64,000 nt of DNA from 66-474 sp035695065 (GTDB taxonomy: Bacteria; Pseudomonadota; Gammaproteobacteria; Xanthomonadales; Rhodanobacteraceae), in NCBI GenBank assembly GCA_035695065.1, contig DASSEW010000022.1:104816-168815 (forward strand), read 5' to 3'. Shown piece after piece: positions 14,480 through 24,890 of the stretch (position 1 is its first letter; the number at the start of each line of letters is the position of its first letter). The position numbers and the translations under genes are program-made. The notes below the pieces were generated by a model. The model was given only the letters and a program-made list of their open reading frames with translations, searched no databases and was not told the origin of the DNA.

Positions 14480-17011
14480 TCAAAAAATATCGTACGCCGG
14501 CGACTGGTCCTGGTTCTGCGCCTGCGTGCGCAGGCGATCCAGGTCCTCGACCTTGAAGATCTCGCTCATCGCGTTGGGATCACCGGCCGGCGCCAATGCG
14601 CCCGTCACGCTGTCCACCGAAGCGGTGACGATGCCCGGCGGCATCGGCAAGCTGTTCTCCGGCTTGCCTTGCAGCGCGGGGCCCATGAACGCCATCCAGA
14701 TCGGCAGCGCGGTTTCCGCACCGAACTCGCCCTTGCCGAGCGAATCGTAGTTGTCGAAACCGACCCACACGGTCGTCACCAGATCGCCATTGAAGCCGCA
14801 GAACCAGCCGTCGCGATGGTCGTTGGTCGAGCCGGTCTTGCCGGCCAGATCCGTGCGTCCGAGCGACTTCGCGGCTGCGGCGGTGCCGTGATCGACGACG
14901 CTCTTCATCAGCGAAGTGATCAGGTAATCGTTGCGCGCATCGATCACCCGCGGGGCGAGGTTCGGTCCATTGCTTTGCGCGGCGCCCGAAGTGGGAGCGG
15001 ATGCCGGCGCCTGCAACGCCTCGCCCGGATCGCCGGCCGCGGCCGATGGCTGGATCGGCGCGGTCGCCACGGCCTTGCCCTCGTCCAGCAGGCGCGCGGT
15101 GCAGGTACGGCAGGCGCGCGGCGGATTGGCGCGGTATACCGCGCGTCCGTCGCGATCATCGATCTGCGCGACGTAATACGGATTCACCAGGAAGCCGCCG
15201 TTGGCGAACACCGAGTAGCCGCGCGCCATTGCCATCGGCGAAACCGATGCGGTGCCGAGCGCGAGCGAGAGGTTGGACGGAATCGCATCGAGCGGGAAAC
15301 CGAAGCGGGTGATGTATTCGCGCGCATAGCGGATGCCGATCGCGTCCAGCAGGCGGATCGACACCAGGTTCACCGATTGCGCCAGTGCCTCGCGCAGGCG
15401 CATGGGCCCGCGGAACTTGCCGTCGTCGTTGCCGGGTGTCCACAGACCGCCCGGCACCGAAGGATCCGGCAGCGCGATCGGCGCATCGTTGATGATCGAG
15501 GCCGGCGTGAAGCCGCGATCGAAAGCGGCGGAATAGATGAACGGCTTGAAGCTGGAGCCCGGCTGGCGCGCGGTCTGCACGGCGCGATTGAACTTGCTGC
15601 GCTCGAAACTGAAACCGCCGACCAGCGCCTTCACCGCGCCATCCTCGGGATCGAGCACCACCATCGCCGATTGCGCGGCGGGAACTTGGCTCAACTCCCA
15701 TTTCGGGGTGGCCGGTTTGTCATCCTTCTTCTTCGTCGCATCGGCTGCCGCGACTTGCGTGGTGTCATCGGACAAGGCCACGCGCACGATGTCGCCGCGG
15801 CGCAGGATCGCCGCCACGCCTTCGCCGCCGGTCTTGGCCTTGCGCGCGTAGCGCTGTGCCCACTTCACCGCATCCGCATCGAGTTCCACCGAATGCGTGG
15901 CGTCCAGGTACACCGTCGCGTGATCGCGATCCACCTGCGTGACGAGGCCCGGCTGCAAGCCGGAAATCGCGTGATAGTCGGCCAGGGCGCGGTCGTAATC
16001 CTGCGCGGTCGCTTGCGCGGGCAATTCCACGTGCGCATCCGGGCCGCGATACCCATGGCGATGGTCGTAGTCTTCAAGGCGCGTACGCAGCGCGGTGTTG
16101 GCGAGCCCCTGCAGACGGCTGTCCACCGTCGTGCGCACCACGTAGCCGTCGGTGAGCGCCTGGCTGCCCAGCCGCTCGATCGCCTGCCGGCGCACCATCT
16201 CTGCCAGGTACGGCGCTTCCACTTCCACCGGCGGCTCGTGCGCGGAGGAGTCATCCGGCGTGGCGACCGCCGACTGGTATTGCGCCTGGGTGATGAAGTC
16301 GTGGTCCAGCATTTGCCGCAACACATAATTGCGTCGCGCGGTGGCGTGCTGGAGGTTGTAAAGCGGATTGCCGGTGGTCGGCGCCTGCGGCAGGCCTGCC
16401 AGCATCGCGCACTCGGCGAGGGTGAGCTGGTCGAGCTTCTTGCCGTAGTAGAACTCGGCCGCCGCGGCTACGCCGTAGGCCCGGTGCCCGAGGAAGATCT
16501 TGTTCAAGTAGAGCTGCAGGATCTCATCCTTGGTCAACTCGTGCTCGATCCGGAACGCGGTGAACATCTCGATCAATTTGCGCGTGTAGCTCTTCTCGGG
16601 GCTGAGGAAGAAGTTGCGCGCGACCTGCTGGGTGATGGTGGAGCCGCCCTGCGCCTTGTCGCCGCCGGTGATCATCACGTGCCAGGCCGCTCGCGCGGTG
16701 CCTTCCCAGTCCACGCCGGGGTGGTGATAGAAATCCGCGTCCTCGGCGGCAAGGAAGGCATCTTTCAATTGCACCGGCACCTGGTTGATCTGCACCGGGA
16801 TGCGGCGGGTTTCGCCGAACAGCGCGATCAGCTTGCCGTCGGCCGATTCGACCCGCAGCGGCACCTGCAGTTGCACGTCCTTGAGCGAGGCGACCGAAGG
16901 GATGCGCGGGGAGATCAGCCAGTAGGTGAAACCGGCAGCCGCCACGCCAAGCAGGAACAGGCACAGCACGAGGATCGCCGCGATACGCAGCAGGCGTTTG
17001 AAAATTCGCAT
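14480..17011 (-). CDS. mrcA: Penicillin-binding protein 1A
   Basis: A bifunctional class A PBP of 843 residues that polymerises and cross-links peptidoglycan in the periplasm. There is an N-terminal membrane anchor (about residues 7-30). The transglycosylase domain has Glu90 in AAEDADFYHHPGVD and GGSTITQQVARNFFL. An OB-like insert follows. The transpeptidase domain has SSFK near residue 485, SVN, and KTGST near 722. It is divergent from pilMNOPQ across 470 bp, the classic ponA/pilM arrangement of many proteobacteria. Confidence 0.95.
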   Translation of the reverse strand: MRIFKRLLRIAAILVLCLFLLGVAAAGFTYWLISPRIPSVASLKDVQLQVPLRVESADGKLIALFGETRRIPVQINQVPVQLKDAFLAAEDADFYHHPGVDWEGTARAAWHVMITGGDKAQGGSTITQQVARNFFLSPEKSYTRKLIEMFTAFRIEHELTKDEILQLYLNKIFLGHRAYGVAAAAEFYYGKKLDQLTLAECAMLAGLPQAPTTGNPLYNLQHATARRNYVLRQMLDHDFITQAQYQSAVATPDDSSAHEPPVEVEAPYLAEMVRRQAIERLGSQALTDGYVVRTTVDSRLQGLANTALRTRLEDYDHRHGYRGPDAHVELPAQATAQDYDRALADYHAISGLQPGLVTQVDRDHATVYLDATHSVELDADAVKWAQRYARKAKTGGEGVAAILRRGDIVRVALSDDTTQVAAADATKKKDDKPATPKWELSQVPAAQSAMVVLDPEDGAVKALVGGFSFERSKFNRAVQTARQPGSSFKPFIYSAAFDRGFTPASIINDAPIALPDPSVPGGLWTPGNDDGKFRGPMRLREALAQSVNLVSIRLLDAIGIRYAREYITRFGFPLDAIPSNLSLALGTASVSPMAMARGYSVFANGGFLVNPYYVAQIDDRDGRAVYRANPPRACRTCTARLLDEGKAVATAPIQPSAAAGDPGEALQAPASAPTSGAAQSNGPNLAPRVIDARNDYLITSLMKSVVDHGTAAAAKSLGRTDLAGKTGSTNDHRDGWFCGFNGDLVTTVWVGFDNYDSLGKGEFGAETALPIWMAFMGPALQGKPENSLPMPPGIVTASVDSVTGALAPAGDPNAMSEIFKVEDLDRLRTQAQNQDQSPAYDIF

Positions 17012-17371
17012 TCGGAATCTCTGGATCTTTTGCGGCCGCTTTGACCTTCAGCTTGCCCGGCCGGATGGTCGAACTCTTGCATCGCGAAAACCTGCCCAAC
17101 CTGTGAAGGCGTTCGCCAAGCAGGATGTCGCGAGGATACTGGAGGAGGATCAGAACGTCTTGTTGTGATCGCAATCAAATACGCAGGCGAGTGCGAGCGA
17201 GTATAGATGCACGTCACGCGCGGCGGCGTGGAATGCGTCGCCGATTCACTCGCGGAAATGCTGCCTGCACGAGTGAGCGGGCGGCAAGGCGCGGGATGGA
17301 GATGGATGGAGTACGAGCTGCACGGCTCCTGCGGGGTAAAGAGGCACTGTTGGCCTGAAATGGCTTTGTTC

Positions 17372-17407
17372 ATCAACGGTTTGCGAAGACTTTGCAAACC
17401 CGTTGAT
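17372..17407. promoter_or_regulatory. Inverted repeat reaching into the pilM -35 box
   Basis: ATCAACGGTTTGC (17372-17384) and GCAAACCCGTTGAT (17394-17407) form a 13-bp stem with a single extra C, separated by 9 nt. The right arm covers five bases of the -35 hexamer. There is no T run, so an operator is more likely than a terminator. Confidence 0.55.
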
Positions 17408-17431
17408 ATTTCGTTAACTTTCCGATCTAAT
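17403..17431 (+). promoter_or_regulatory. Sigma-70-type promoter of pilMNOPQ
   Basis: TTGATA at 17403-17408, a 17-bp spacer, and TCTAAT at 17426-17431. Spacing is ideal and both hexamers are close to consensus. Transcription would start near 17438, leaving a leader of about 45 nt before the pilM GTG. Confidence 0.65.
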
Positions 17432-17481
17432 GCACTTGCGCATCTTTCGCTCGTAAGGGCGCGTGGGGAAGGGGAAAATTC

Positions 17482-18540
17482 GTGGGCTTTCTATCGCCAA
17501 AGGCACCATCGCTGATCGGTGTCGACATCAGTTCAACAGCCGTCAAACTGTTGCAGCTGACCCAGACCGGCGCTCGCTATCGTGTCGAGCATTACGCGGT
17601 CGAACCGCTGCCACCGAACGCGGTGGTCGAGAAGAACATCGTCGAGGTGGAAGCCGTCGGCGACGCGATCCGGCGCGCGATGGCGCGTACCGGCGCGCGC
17701 ACCAAATTCGCCTCCGCCGCGGTCGCGGGTTCGGCGGTGATCACCAAGGTGATCCCGATGCCGGCCGAGCTGACCGAGGATGATCTGGAAGGCCAGATCC
17801 AGGTCGAGGCCAACCAGTACATCCCTTATCCCATCGAGGAAGTGAGTCTCGATTTCGAGAAGCTCGGGCCCGTCAAGGACAACCCCGAGATGCTCAACGT
17901 GTTGCTCGCAGCCTCGCGCACCGAGAACGTGGACATGCGCGTGGCCGCACTCGACCTCGGCGGCCTCACCGCCAAGGTGATCGACGTCGAAGTGTTCGCG
18001 ATGGAGAACGCGTTCAAGCTGATCGCCGACCAGCTGACCGTCTCTCGCGACGCGGTGATCGCGCTGGTGGACGTCGGCGCGACCATGACCACGCTGTCGG
18101 TGCTGAAGAACCAGCGCACCATCTATTCGCGCGAGCAGGTGTTCGGCGGCAAGCAGCTCACCGACGAGGTGATGCGCCGCTATGGCCTGTCGTACGAGGA
18201 AGCAGGCATGGCCAAGCGCCAGGGCGGCCTGCCGGAATCCTACGAAATCGAAGTGCTGGAGCCGTTCAAGGAAGCGATGGTCCAGCAGATCAGCCGCCTC
18301 CTGCAGTTCTTCTACGCCGGCAGCGAGTTCGGCAAGGTGGACCAGATCGTGCTCGCCGGCGGCTGCGCCTCCATCACCGGCGTCAGCGAAATGGCCGAGG
18401 AACAACTCGGCGTGCCCTGCGTGGTCGCCAATCCGCTGGCCAGCATGTCGCTGTCGCCCAAGCTGCAGGCGCAGACCCTCGCGCAGGATGCGCCGGCACT
18501 GATGATCGCCTGCGGCCTGGCCCTGAGGAGTTTCGACTGA
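17482..18540 (+). CDS. pilM: Type IV pilus assembly protein PilM
   Basis: A cytoplasmic actin-like ATPase-fold protein that docks to the N-terminus of PilN and links the alignment complex to the pilus motor. The 352-residue product shows the FtsA/actin features: IGVDISSTAVKLLQL near the start, the phosphate-2 motif LVDVGATMTTLSVL, and the adenosine motif IVLAGGCASITG. The start is a GTG at 17482. The TGA stop overlaps the pilN ATG (18540). Confidence 0.95.
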   Translation: MGFLSPKAPSLIGVDISSTAVKLLQLTQTGARYRVEHYAVEPLPPNAVVEKNIVEVEAVGDAIRRAMARTGARTKFASAAVAGSAVITKVIPMPAELTEDDLEGQIQVEANQYIPYPIEEVSLDFEKLGPVKDNPEMLNVLLAASRTENVDMRVAALDLGGLTAKVIDVEVFAMENAFKLIADQLTVSRDAVIALVDVGATMTTLSVLKNQRTIYSREQVFGGKQLTDEVMRRYGLSYEEAGMAKRQGGLPESYEIEVLEPFKEAMVQQISRLLQFFYAGSEFGKVDQIVLAGGCASITGVSEMAEEQLGVPCVVANPLASMSLSPKLQAQTLAQDAPALMIACGLALRSFD

Positions 18541-19193
18541 TGGCCAGAATCAACCTCCTCCCGTGGCGCGCGGAGCGGCGCGAACTGCGCAAGCGCGAAT
18601 TCTTCATGCAGCTGGGCATGGCCGCTGCCGTCGCGATCGCGGTGGTGATCCTGTGGGGCCTGTTCATGGACGCCCGGATCAGCAACCAGAACGATCGCAA
18701 CGCCTACCTTGGCGATGAAATCAAGCAGCTCGACGCCAAGATCGTCGAGATCAAGGACCTTCAGAAAACCAAGTCGCAGTTGCTGGCGCGCAAGCAGATC
18801 ATCGAGCAGCTGCAGGAGAACCGTTCGCAGATGGTGCACCTCTTCGACGAACTGGTGAAAACCATTCCCGACGGCGCGCGCCTGACCACGCTCAAGCAGG
18901 ACGGCGACGTGCTGACCTTGAAGGGCGTGGCGCAGTCCAACGCCACCGTGGCCGAATACATGCGCAAGATCGAAGCCTCGCCCTGGCTGGGCTCCGCCGA
19001 TCTGATCAGCACGTCCAAGGATTCGCAGAACGATTCGCGCACGCCCTATGACTTCGAGCTGGTCGTGCACATGGGCAAGCCGGCGCCCGCCAGCGGCTCC
19101 AGTGCGGGCTCGACGGCAGGCTCGACGGCCGATATGCAGTCCGGGGGCGGGGCTGCACCGGCGGCCTCCGGCAACCGGAGGGCCGCGCAATGA
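18540..19193 (+). CDS. pilN: Type IV pilus assembly protein PilN
   Basis: A bitopic inner-membrane protein of 217 residues. The cytoplasmic N-terminus has the INLLPWR motif that fits into the PilM groove. A membrane segment (about residues 21-43) is followed by a coiled coil and a ferredoxin-like periplasmic domain that pairs with PilO. The C-terminal tail is rich in Ala, Gly and Ser. The stop overlaps the pilO start (ATGA at 19190-19193). Confidence 0.94.
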   Translation: MARINLLPWRAERRELRKREFFMQLGMAAAVAIAVVILWGLFMDARISNQNDRNAYLGDEIKQLDAKIVEIKDLQKTKSQLLARKQIIEQLQENRSQMVHLFDELVKTIPDGARLTTLKQDGDVLTLKGVAQSNATVAEYMRKIEASPWLGSADLISTSKDSQNDSRTPYDFELVVHMGKPAPASGSSAGSTAGSTADMQSGGGAAPAASGNRRAAQ

Positions 19194-19849
19194 AACTGCT
19201 CGACGATCTGCGCAACCTCGATCGCAACAACATCGGAGGCTGGCCGCGCTCGGTCAAGACCTTCTTCATCGTGGCCTTGGTGGCCGTGCTGCTGTTCGCC
19301 GGCTGGTACTTCTACATCAGCGGCAAGCAGGACGACCTGGCCAGCGCGCAAGCCAAGGAACTGCAACTGAAGGACGAGTTCTCCTCCAAGCAGGCACAGG
19401 TGGTGAACCTGGAGGCGCTGAAGCAGCAGCTTGCGGAGATGAACGACCTGCTGCGGCAGATGCTGCGCCAGCTGCCCAGCAAGACCGAGATGCCGGCACT
19501 GCTGGTGGACATCTCGCAGACCGCGTTGTCCGCGGGCCTGGAAACCGAACTGTTCCAGCCCGGCCAGGAGCACCCCAAGGAGTTCTACGCCGAACAGCCG
19601 ATCGCGATCCGGATGATGGGCACTTACCACCAGTTCGGCACGTTCATCAGCGGCGTGGCCTCGCTGCCGCGGGTGGTGATCCTGACCATGCACGATGTTT
19701 CGCTGCAGGCGGCACAGGCCGCCGGCAAGAATGCCCCGCCCCCGGGCGGCCGCCTCACCATGGAAGGCACGGTCAAGACCTATCGCTACATGGGTGATGA
19801 GGAAACCGCTCCCGCCAAATCCGGCAAGCCCGCCGCGGGAGGGAAGTGA
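19190..19849 (+). CDS. pilO: Type IV pilus assembly protein PilO
   Basis: The partner of PilN in the inner-membrane alignment complex, 219 residues. It has one membrane segment (about residues 22-44), a coiled coil with repeated Leu/Gln/Lys, and the periplasmic domain with FQPGQEHPKEFYAEQPIAIR and GTYHQFGTFISGVASLPRVV, highly typical of PilO. The tail is Ala/Lys-rich. The pilP ATG follows the stop by one base. Confidence 0.94.
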   Translation: MKLLDDLRNLDRNNIGGWPRSVKTFFIVALVAVLLFAGWYFYISGKQDDLASAQAKELQLKDEFSSKQAQVVNLEALKQQLAEMNDLLRQMLRQLPSKTEMPALLVDISQTALSAGLETELFQPGQEHPKEFYAEQPIAIRMMGTYHQFGTFISGVASLPRVVILTMHDVSLQAAQAAGKNAPPPGGRLTMEGTVKTYRYMGDEETAPAKSGKPAAGGK

Positions 19850-19850
19850 G

Positions 19851-20378
19851 ATGCGCATGACACTTTCCCGCTTCGGCATCGTCGCCGGCCTGCTGGTCAT
19901 GGTGCTTGGTCTGGCCGCGTGCAGCGGGCAGGACGATCTCCACCAGTGGGTCGCGCAGGAGAAAGCCAAGAAGGGTGCGCCGCTGCCGCCGCTTCCGGTA
20001 GTCAAGACCTTCGAGACCTTCATTTACCAGGACCAGGACAAGCGCGATCCGTTCGAACCCGGGCCGACCGAAGTGGCCAGCTCGTTGAACGGGCCGGGCC
20101 CGCATCCCGACCAGAACCGCGTGCGCGAGCCGCTGGAATCCTTCCCGCTGGACAGCCTGAAGATGGTCGGCACCCTCGGCGGCAAGAACGGAATGGAAGC
20201 GCTGATCAAGGATCCGCAGGGCGTGATCCATCCGGTCCACGTCGGCAATTACCTCGGCCAGAACTACGGCCATATCACCAGCATCTCGGAAGACCACGTT
20301 GAATTGGCCGAACTGGTGCCCAACGGCACCGGCGGCTGGATGGAACGCGACGCCAGCATTGCGCTCGGCGACAAATGA
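19851..20378 (+). CDS. pilP: Type IV pilus lipoprotein PilP
   Basis: An inner-membrane lipoprotein of 175 residues that bridges PilNO and the PilQ secretin. The signal ends in LGLAACSG, giving Cys22 as lipid attachment site. The PilP domain includes RDPFEPG, EPLESFPLDSLKMVGTLGG and VGNYLGQNYGHITSISEDHVEL. The ATG at 19851 lies just after GGAGGGAAG in the end of pilO; an ATG at 19857 is a close alternative. The stop overlaps the start region of pilQ. Confidence 0.94.
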   Translation: MRMTLSRFGIVAGLLVMVLGLAACSGQDDLHQWVAQEKAKKGAPLPPLPVVKTFETFIYQDQDKRDPFEPGPTEVASSLNGPGPHPDQNRVREPLESFPLDSLKMVGTLGGKNGMEALIKDPQGVIHPVHVGNYLGQNYGHITSISEDHVELAELVPNGTGGWMERDASIALGDK

Positions 20379-22759
20379 TGCAGATCACTGGGGATGATGC
20401 CATGACCGCAAAACCCGCTCATCACATCGGCTACGCGCAGGCGGGCCTCGTCCGGCCACACCGGGCGTCCGCACGTGCGCTGACGGTGATAGCCGCGTTG
20501 TTCGGCCTGCTGCTTGCGGTTCCGGCGCTCGCCGCGAACTCGCTGCAGGACGTCAGCTCCACGCAGTTGCCGGACGGCAAGGTGCAGTTGACCTTGAAGT
20601 TCGCGCAGCCGGCCAGCGCACCGAATGCGTTCAGCACCGCCAATCCGCCGCGCATCGCATTGGACTTCGCCGATACCCATAACGCCCTCAGCCAGCGCAG
20701 CGTGGCGGTGAACACCGGTTCGGCTTCCTCGGTCAGCGCAGTGGAAGCCGGCGATCGCACGCGCGTGGTCGTGGACCTCAGCAAGCCGTCGCCCTACGTC
20801 ACCCGCGTGGACGGCAATGATGTGATCGTCACCATCGGCGACGGCATGAGCATGGCTTCGGCTGCGGCTCCGGCAGCGCTCGCGCCGGTGCCGCCGGCGC
20901 CGCCCAGCCAGATGGCCTTGGCGACGGCGGCGACCGATCCGAGCAAGACCGTGCCGATGGCGGCCAACAACGTCATCAACACCGTGGACTTCCGCCGCGG
21001 AGATCATGGCGCCGGCAAACTGGTGATCAGCTTCAGCGCACCGGGTGCGGCCACCAGCATGCATGAGCAGGGCGACCATACCGTCATCGATATCAGTGGC
21101 GCGCGGCTTGCGGCTTCGCAGGCGCGCAGGCTGGATGTCACCGACTACGCGACTCCCGTGCACAGCATCACGACCCGCGCCACCCCCGGCGGCGCGCGCA
21201 TCGATGTGGACACCAACGGGCTGACCACGCCTGCGGGCTACCAGAGCGGCGATCAGTACGTGGTCGAGTTCGCGCCACCGAAGCAGGATGCAAGCAGCCT
21301 GATCGGTGCACCCAAGCCCATCGTCTACAAGGGCGGCAAGGTCACCTTCAACTTCCAGGACATCCCGGTACGCTCGGTGCTGCAGCTGCTGGCGGATGTC
21401 TCTGGCACGAATATCGTCGCTTCCGACAGCGTGCAGGGCAACGTGACCCTGCGGCTGGTCAACGTGCCATGGGATCAGGCGCTGGACGTGATCCTGCGTG
21501 CCAAGAACCTGGACAAGCGCACCGACGGCAACGTGATCTGGGTGGCGCCGCAACAGGAGCTGGCCGCCTATGAACAGAACGTGGCCGAGGCGCGCCTGAA
21601 GGAACTCGACAATGCCGCGCTGGTGTCGGACTACATCCCGATCTCGTACGGCAAGGCCTCCGACATCGCCAAGCTGCTGACCTCCAGCAGCTTGACCAAC
21701 CAGGCGGGCGGCGGCGGAACCAACACGCAACGCGGTTTCCTTTCCAGCCGCGGCAGCGTGACCTTCGACGACCGCACCAATACCCTGCTGGTCAACGACA
21801 CGCCGGAGAAGGTGCAGGAAATCCGGCAGCTGGTCGCGGTGCTGGACAAGCCGGTGCAGCAGGTGCTGATCGAGGCGCGGGTGGTGATCGCCACCGACAA
21901 CTTCACGCGCGAACTGGGCGCGAAGCTCGGCTTCGATACCTTCGGCAAGAGCGGGCGGCAGAATGTCTATGCGGCACCCACGGTGGGCGACGTTACTTCG
22001 CTGAACAACAGCGTGGTGGCCCAACAGAATGCAATCAACAAGAACATCTTCAACGATACTCCTGTCTCGCAAGGAGGAGGCTTGCTGCCTGGTACCACCC
22101 CTCCTGCACCGACGATCCCGCCCAATATCGTGTTCCCCGGTGGCTTGAACGTGAATCTGCCATCCACGACCCAAGGCACCAGCAGTTTTGCGATCGGCAT
22201 CCTGTCCGGCCACTACATGCTCGACCTGGAGCTCTCGGCCGCGCAGTTGGAAGGCCGCAGCGAGACCATTTCCGAGCCCAAAGTGATCACGGCCAACCAG
22301 CAGGAAGCTGTGATCGACCAGGGCCAGGAGATCGGCTACGTGACCTTCCAGAACTCGGGTGGCGGCGGCGGCGCCGGTACCGCGACCGTGCAGTTCAAGG
22401 ACGCCGTGCTCGAGCTGCGCGTCACGCCGACGATCACGGCCGACAACCGCGTGTTCATGCAGTTGAAGGTCAAGAAGGACGCGATCAATTCGCTGGTGCC
22501 GAATCCGGGTGGCGGCTTCGTGCCGCAGCTGGACAAGCGCGAGATCGATACCTCCGTGTTGGTGGACAATGGCCAGACGGTGGTGCTCGGTGGCGTGTAT
22601 GAGTTCCAGAAGAGCACCGACATCAGCAAGGTGCCGTTCCTGGGTGATATCCCGGTACTGGGTGCGTTGTTCCGCGACAAGAAGAACATCAACAACAAGG
22701 CGCAGCTGTTGATCTTCGTCACCCCGCGCATCCTGGGGCAGGACACCGTGGTGCAATAA
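20375..22759 (+). CDS. pilQ: Type IV pilus secretin PilQ
   Basis: The outer-membrane channel through which the pilus leaves the cell. The 794-residue product has a signal region ending in PALAA, two AMIN domains (about residues 60-300) that bind peptidoglycan, an STN/secretin N0 domain with FNFQDIPVRSVLQLLADVSG, an N1 domain, and the secretin core with VLIEARVVIA and the C-terminal VPFLGDIPVLGALFR. The ATG at 20375 overlaps the pilP stop; an ATG at 20402 behind GGGGATG is a good alternative and gives a shorter n-region. It is the last gene of the operon. Confidence 0.94.
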   Translation: MMQITGDDAMTAKPAHHIGYAQAGLVRPHRASARALTVIAALFGLLLAVPALAANSLQDVSSTQLPDGKVQLTLKFAQPASAPNAFSTANPPRIALDFADTHNALSQRSVAVNTGSASSVSAVEAGDRTRVVVDLSKPSPYVTRVDGNDVIVTIGDGMSMASAAAPAALAPVPPAPPSQMALATAATDPSKTVPMAANNVINTVDFRRGDHGAGKLVISFSAPGAATSMHEQGDHTVIDISGARLAASQARRLDVTDYATPVHSITTRATPGGARIDVDTNGLTTPAGYQSGDQYVVEFAPPKQDASSLIGAPKPIVYKGGKVTFNFQDIPVRSVLQLLADVSGTNIVASDSVQGNVTLRLVNVPWDQALDVILRAKNLDKRTDGNVIWVAPQQELAAYEQNVAEARLKELDNAALVSDYIPISYGKASDIAKLLTSSSLTNQAGGGGTNTQRGFLSSRGSVTFDDRTNTLLVNDTPEKVQEIRQLVAVLDKPVQQVLIEARVVIATDNFTRELGAKLGFDTFGKSGRQNVYAAPTVGDVTSLNNSVVAQQNAINKNIFNDTPVSQGGGLLPGTTPPAPTIPPNIVFPGGLNVNLPSTTQGTSSFAIGILSGHYMLDLELSAAQLEGRSETISEPKVITANQQEAVIDQGQEIGYVTFQNSGGGGGAGTATVQFKDAVLELRVTPTITADNRVFMQLKVKKDAINSLVPNPGGGFVPQLDKREIDTSVLVDNGQTVVLGGVYEFQKSTDISKVPFLGDIPVLGALFRDKKNINNKAQLLIFVTPRILGQDTVVQ

Positions 22760-22784
22760 GCGCGCACTGCAAGCGAAGTGGTCG

Positions 22785-22815
22785 AAACGGCGCGGGCAAC
22801 CGCGCCGTTTTTCTT
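22785..22815 (+). terminator. Rho-independent terminator of the pil operon
   Basis: AAACGGCGCGG (22785-22795), tetraloop GCAA, CCGCGCCGTTT (22800-22810), then TTCTT. The perfect 11-bp stem with a GNRA loop and T tract, 26 bp after the pilQ stop, is a strong terminator. Confidence 0.9.
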
Positions 22816-22912
22816 GGGAATTCTCGCGGCTCCCTGCCGCGTGGCCCGCACGCCGAGCCGAGCTTTCCGTGCGTCAACAAACTTTCCGGGCCGATTGTGG
22901 TCAACTAGGCGC

Positions 22913-23965
<1,053 letters not shown>

Positions 23966-23972
23966 AGCGAAG

Positions 23973-24890
23973 ATGGACGGCGGCGCCGCCAATGATGGCG
24001 TGACCACGATCAAGCTCGCCGAGCTGGTCGCGCTGCGCGGGCGTGCGATGCGGCTGCGCGCCAGCCGCGCGAAAACGCAAACGCCGATGGCGGGAACGCA
24101 TACTTCGCATCTGCGCGGGCGCGGCATGGATTACGCGGAGTCGCGCGTGTACCAGCCCGGTGACGATGCGCGCGCGATCGACTGGCGGCGCACCGCACGC
24201 AGCGGACGCATGCACACCAAACTGTTTCGCGAGGAACGCGAGCGCAGCCTGCTGTTGATGGTCGACACGCACGCTTCGATGCACTTCGGCACGCGCGTGC
24301 GTTTCAAATCGGTGCAGGCCGCGCGCGTCGCGGCGTTGGCGACCTGGAGCGCGGCACGTGCCGGCGATCGCGTCGGTGCGCTTGCATTCGGCGCTGTGCG
24401 CGATGCCGTCGATCCGCATGGCGGCGACACCGGCGTGCTGGCCGTGCTGGGTGCGTTGGCGCGCTGGGACACACAGGCTGGAGGCGACGAGCCGCTTTCA
24501 GCGGCGCTGTTGCGTGCCCAGCGGTTGACCCTGCCGGGCAGCCGGGTGCTGCTGATCTCGGATGGACTGTGCGTGGACGAGGGCGCGCGCGCGGCGTTGT
24601 TGAAGCTCGCGCGGCGCAGCGAGGTGCGCGTGCTGATCGTCGCCGACGCGCTGGAGTTGAGTGCGCCGCCGCCGGGAACCTATGCGTTCGAAACGCCGCA
24701 GGGTCGCGTGCAAACGGCCTTGCACGGATCGGCGCAGCGCCTGCAGTTCCGCGACAACCTGGCGCACGGACATCGCGCCCTTGCGGGGTTGTGCGATGCC
24801 TGCGGCGTGCGCTGGCGCCGCATCGCCGGCGGCGAAGATCCTTCGCCTGCGCTCGCGGCCCTGCTCGACCCGCGCCGGGCCCAGCGATGA
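23973..24890 (+). CDS. DUF58 domain protein
   Basis: A 305-residue cytoplasmic protein of the DUF58 family, always found with MoxR ATPases. The hallmark is ESRVYQPGDDARAIDWRRTAR near residue 50, followed by a VWA-like fold with LLLMVDTHASM and LLISDGLCVDEGARA. The ATG at 23973 is 7 bp after the MoxR stop. The stop overlaps the next start (ATGA at 24887-24890). The function of DUF58 is not settled; a link to envelope protein quality control is inferred from the cluster. Confidence 0.9.
   Translation: MDGGAANDGVTTIKLAELVALRGRAMRLRASRAKTQTPMAGTHTSHLRGRGMDYAESRVYQPGDDARAIDWRRTARSGRMHTKLFREERERSLLLMVDTHASMHFGTRVRFKSVQAARVAALATWSAARAGDRVGALAFGAVRDAVDPHGGDTGVLAVLGALARWDTQAGGDEPLSAALLRAQRLTLPGSRVLLISDGLCVDEGARAALLKLARRSEVRVLIVADALELSAPPPGTYAFETPQGRVQTALHGSAQRLQFRDNLAHGHRALAGLCDACGVRWRRIAGGEDPSPALAALLDPRRAQR

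Larger units (their letters stand above)
17012..17481. other. Divergent intergenic region between mrcA and pilM
   Basis: 470 bp without a convincing gene. It contains a sigma-70-like promoter for pilM (17403-17431) and an imperfect 13-bp inverted repeat that reaches into its -35 box. On the minus strand a TATACT near 17198 could be a -10 for mrcA, but no matching -35 is clear. The remaining sequence shows no other structure to me. Confidence 0.6.

Noticed and set aside
20264..22756. A long minus-strand frame opposite pilQ
   Set aside because: Caused by the strong GC3 bias of pilQ. The product is His/Arg/Gln-rich and has no recognisable domain.
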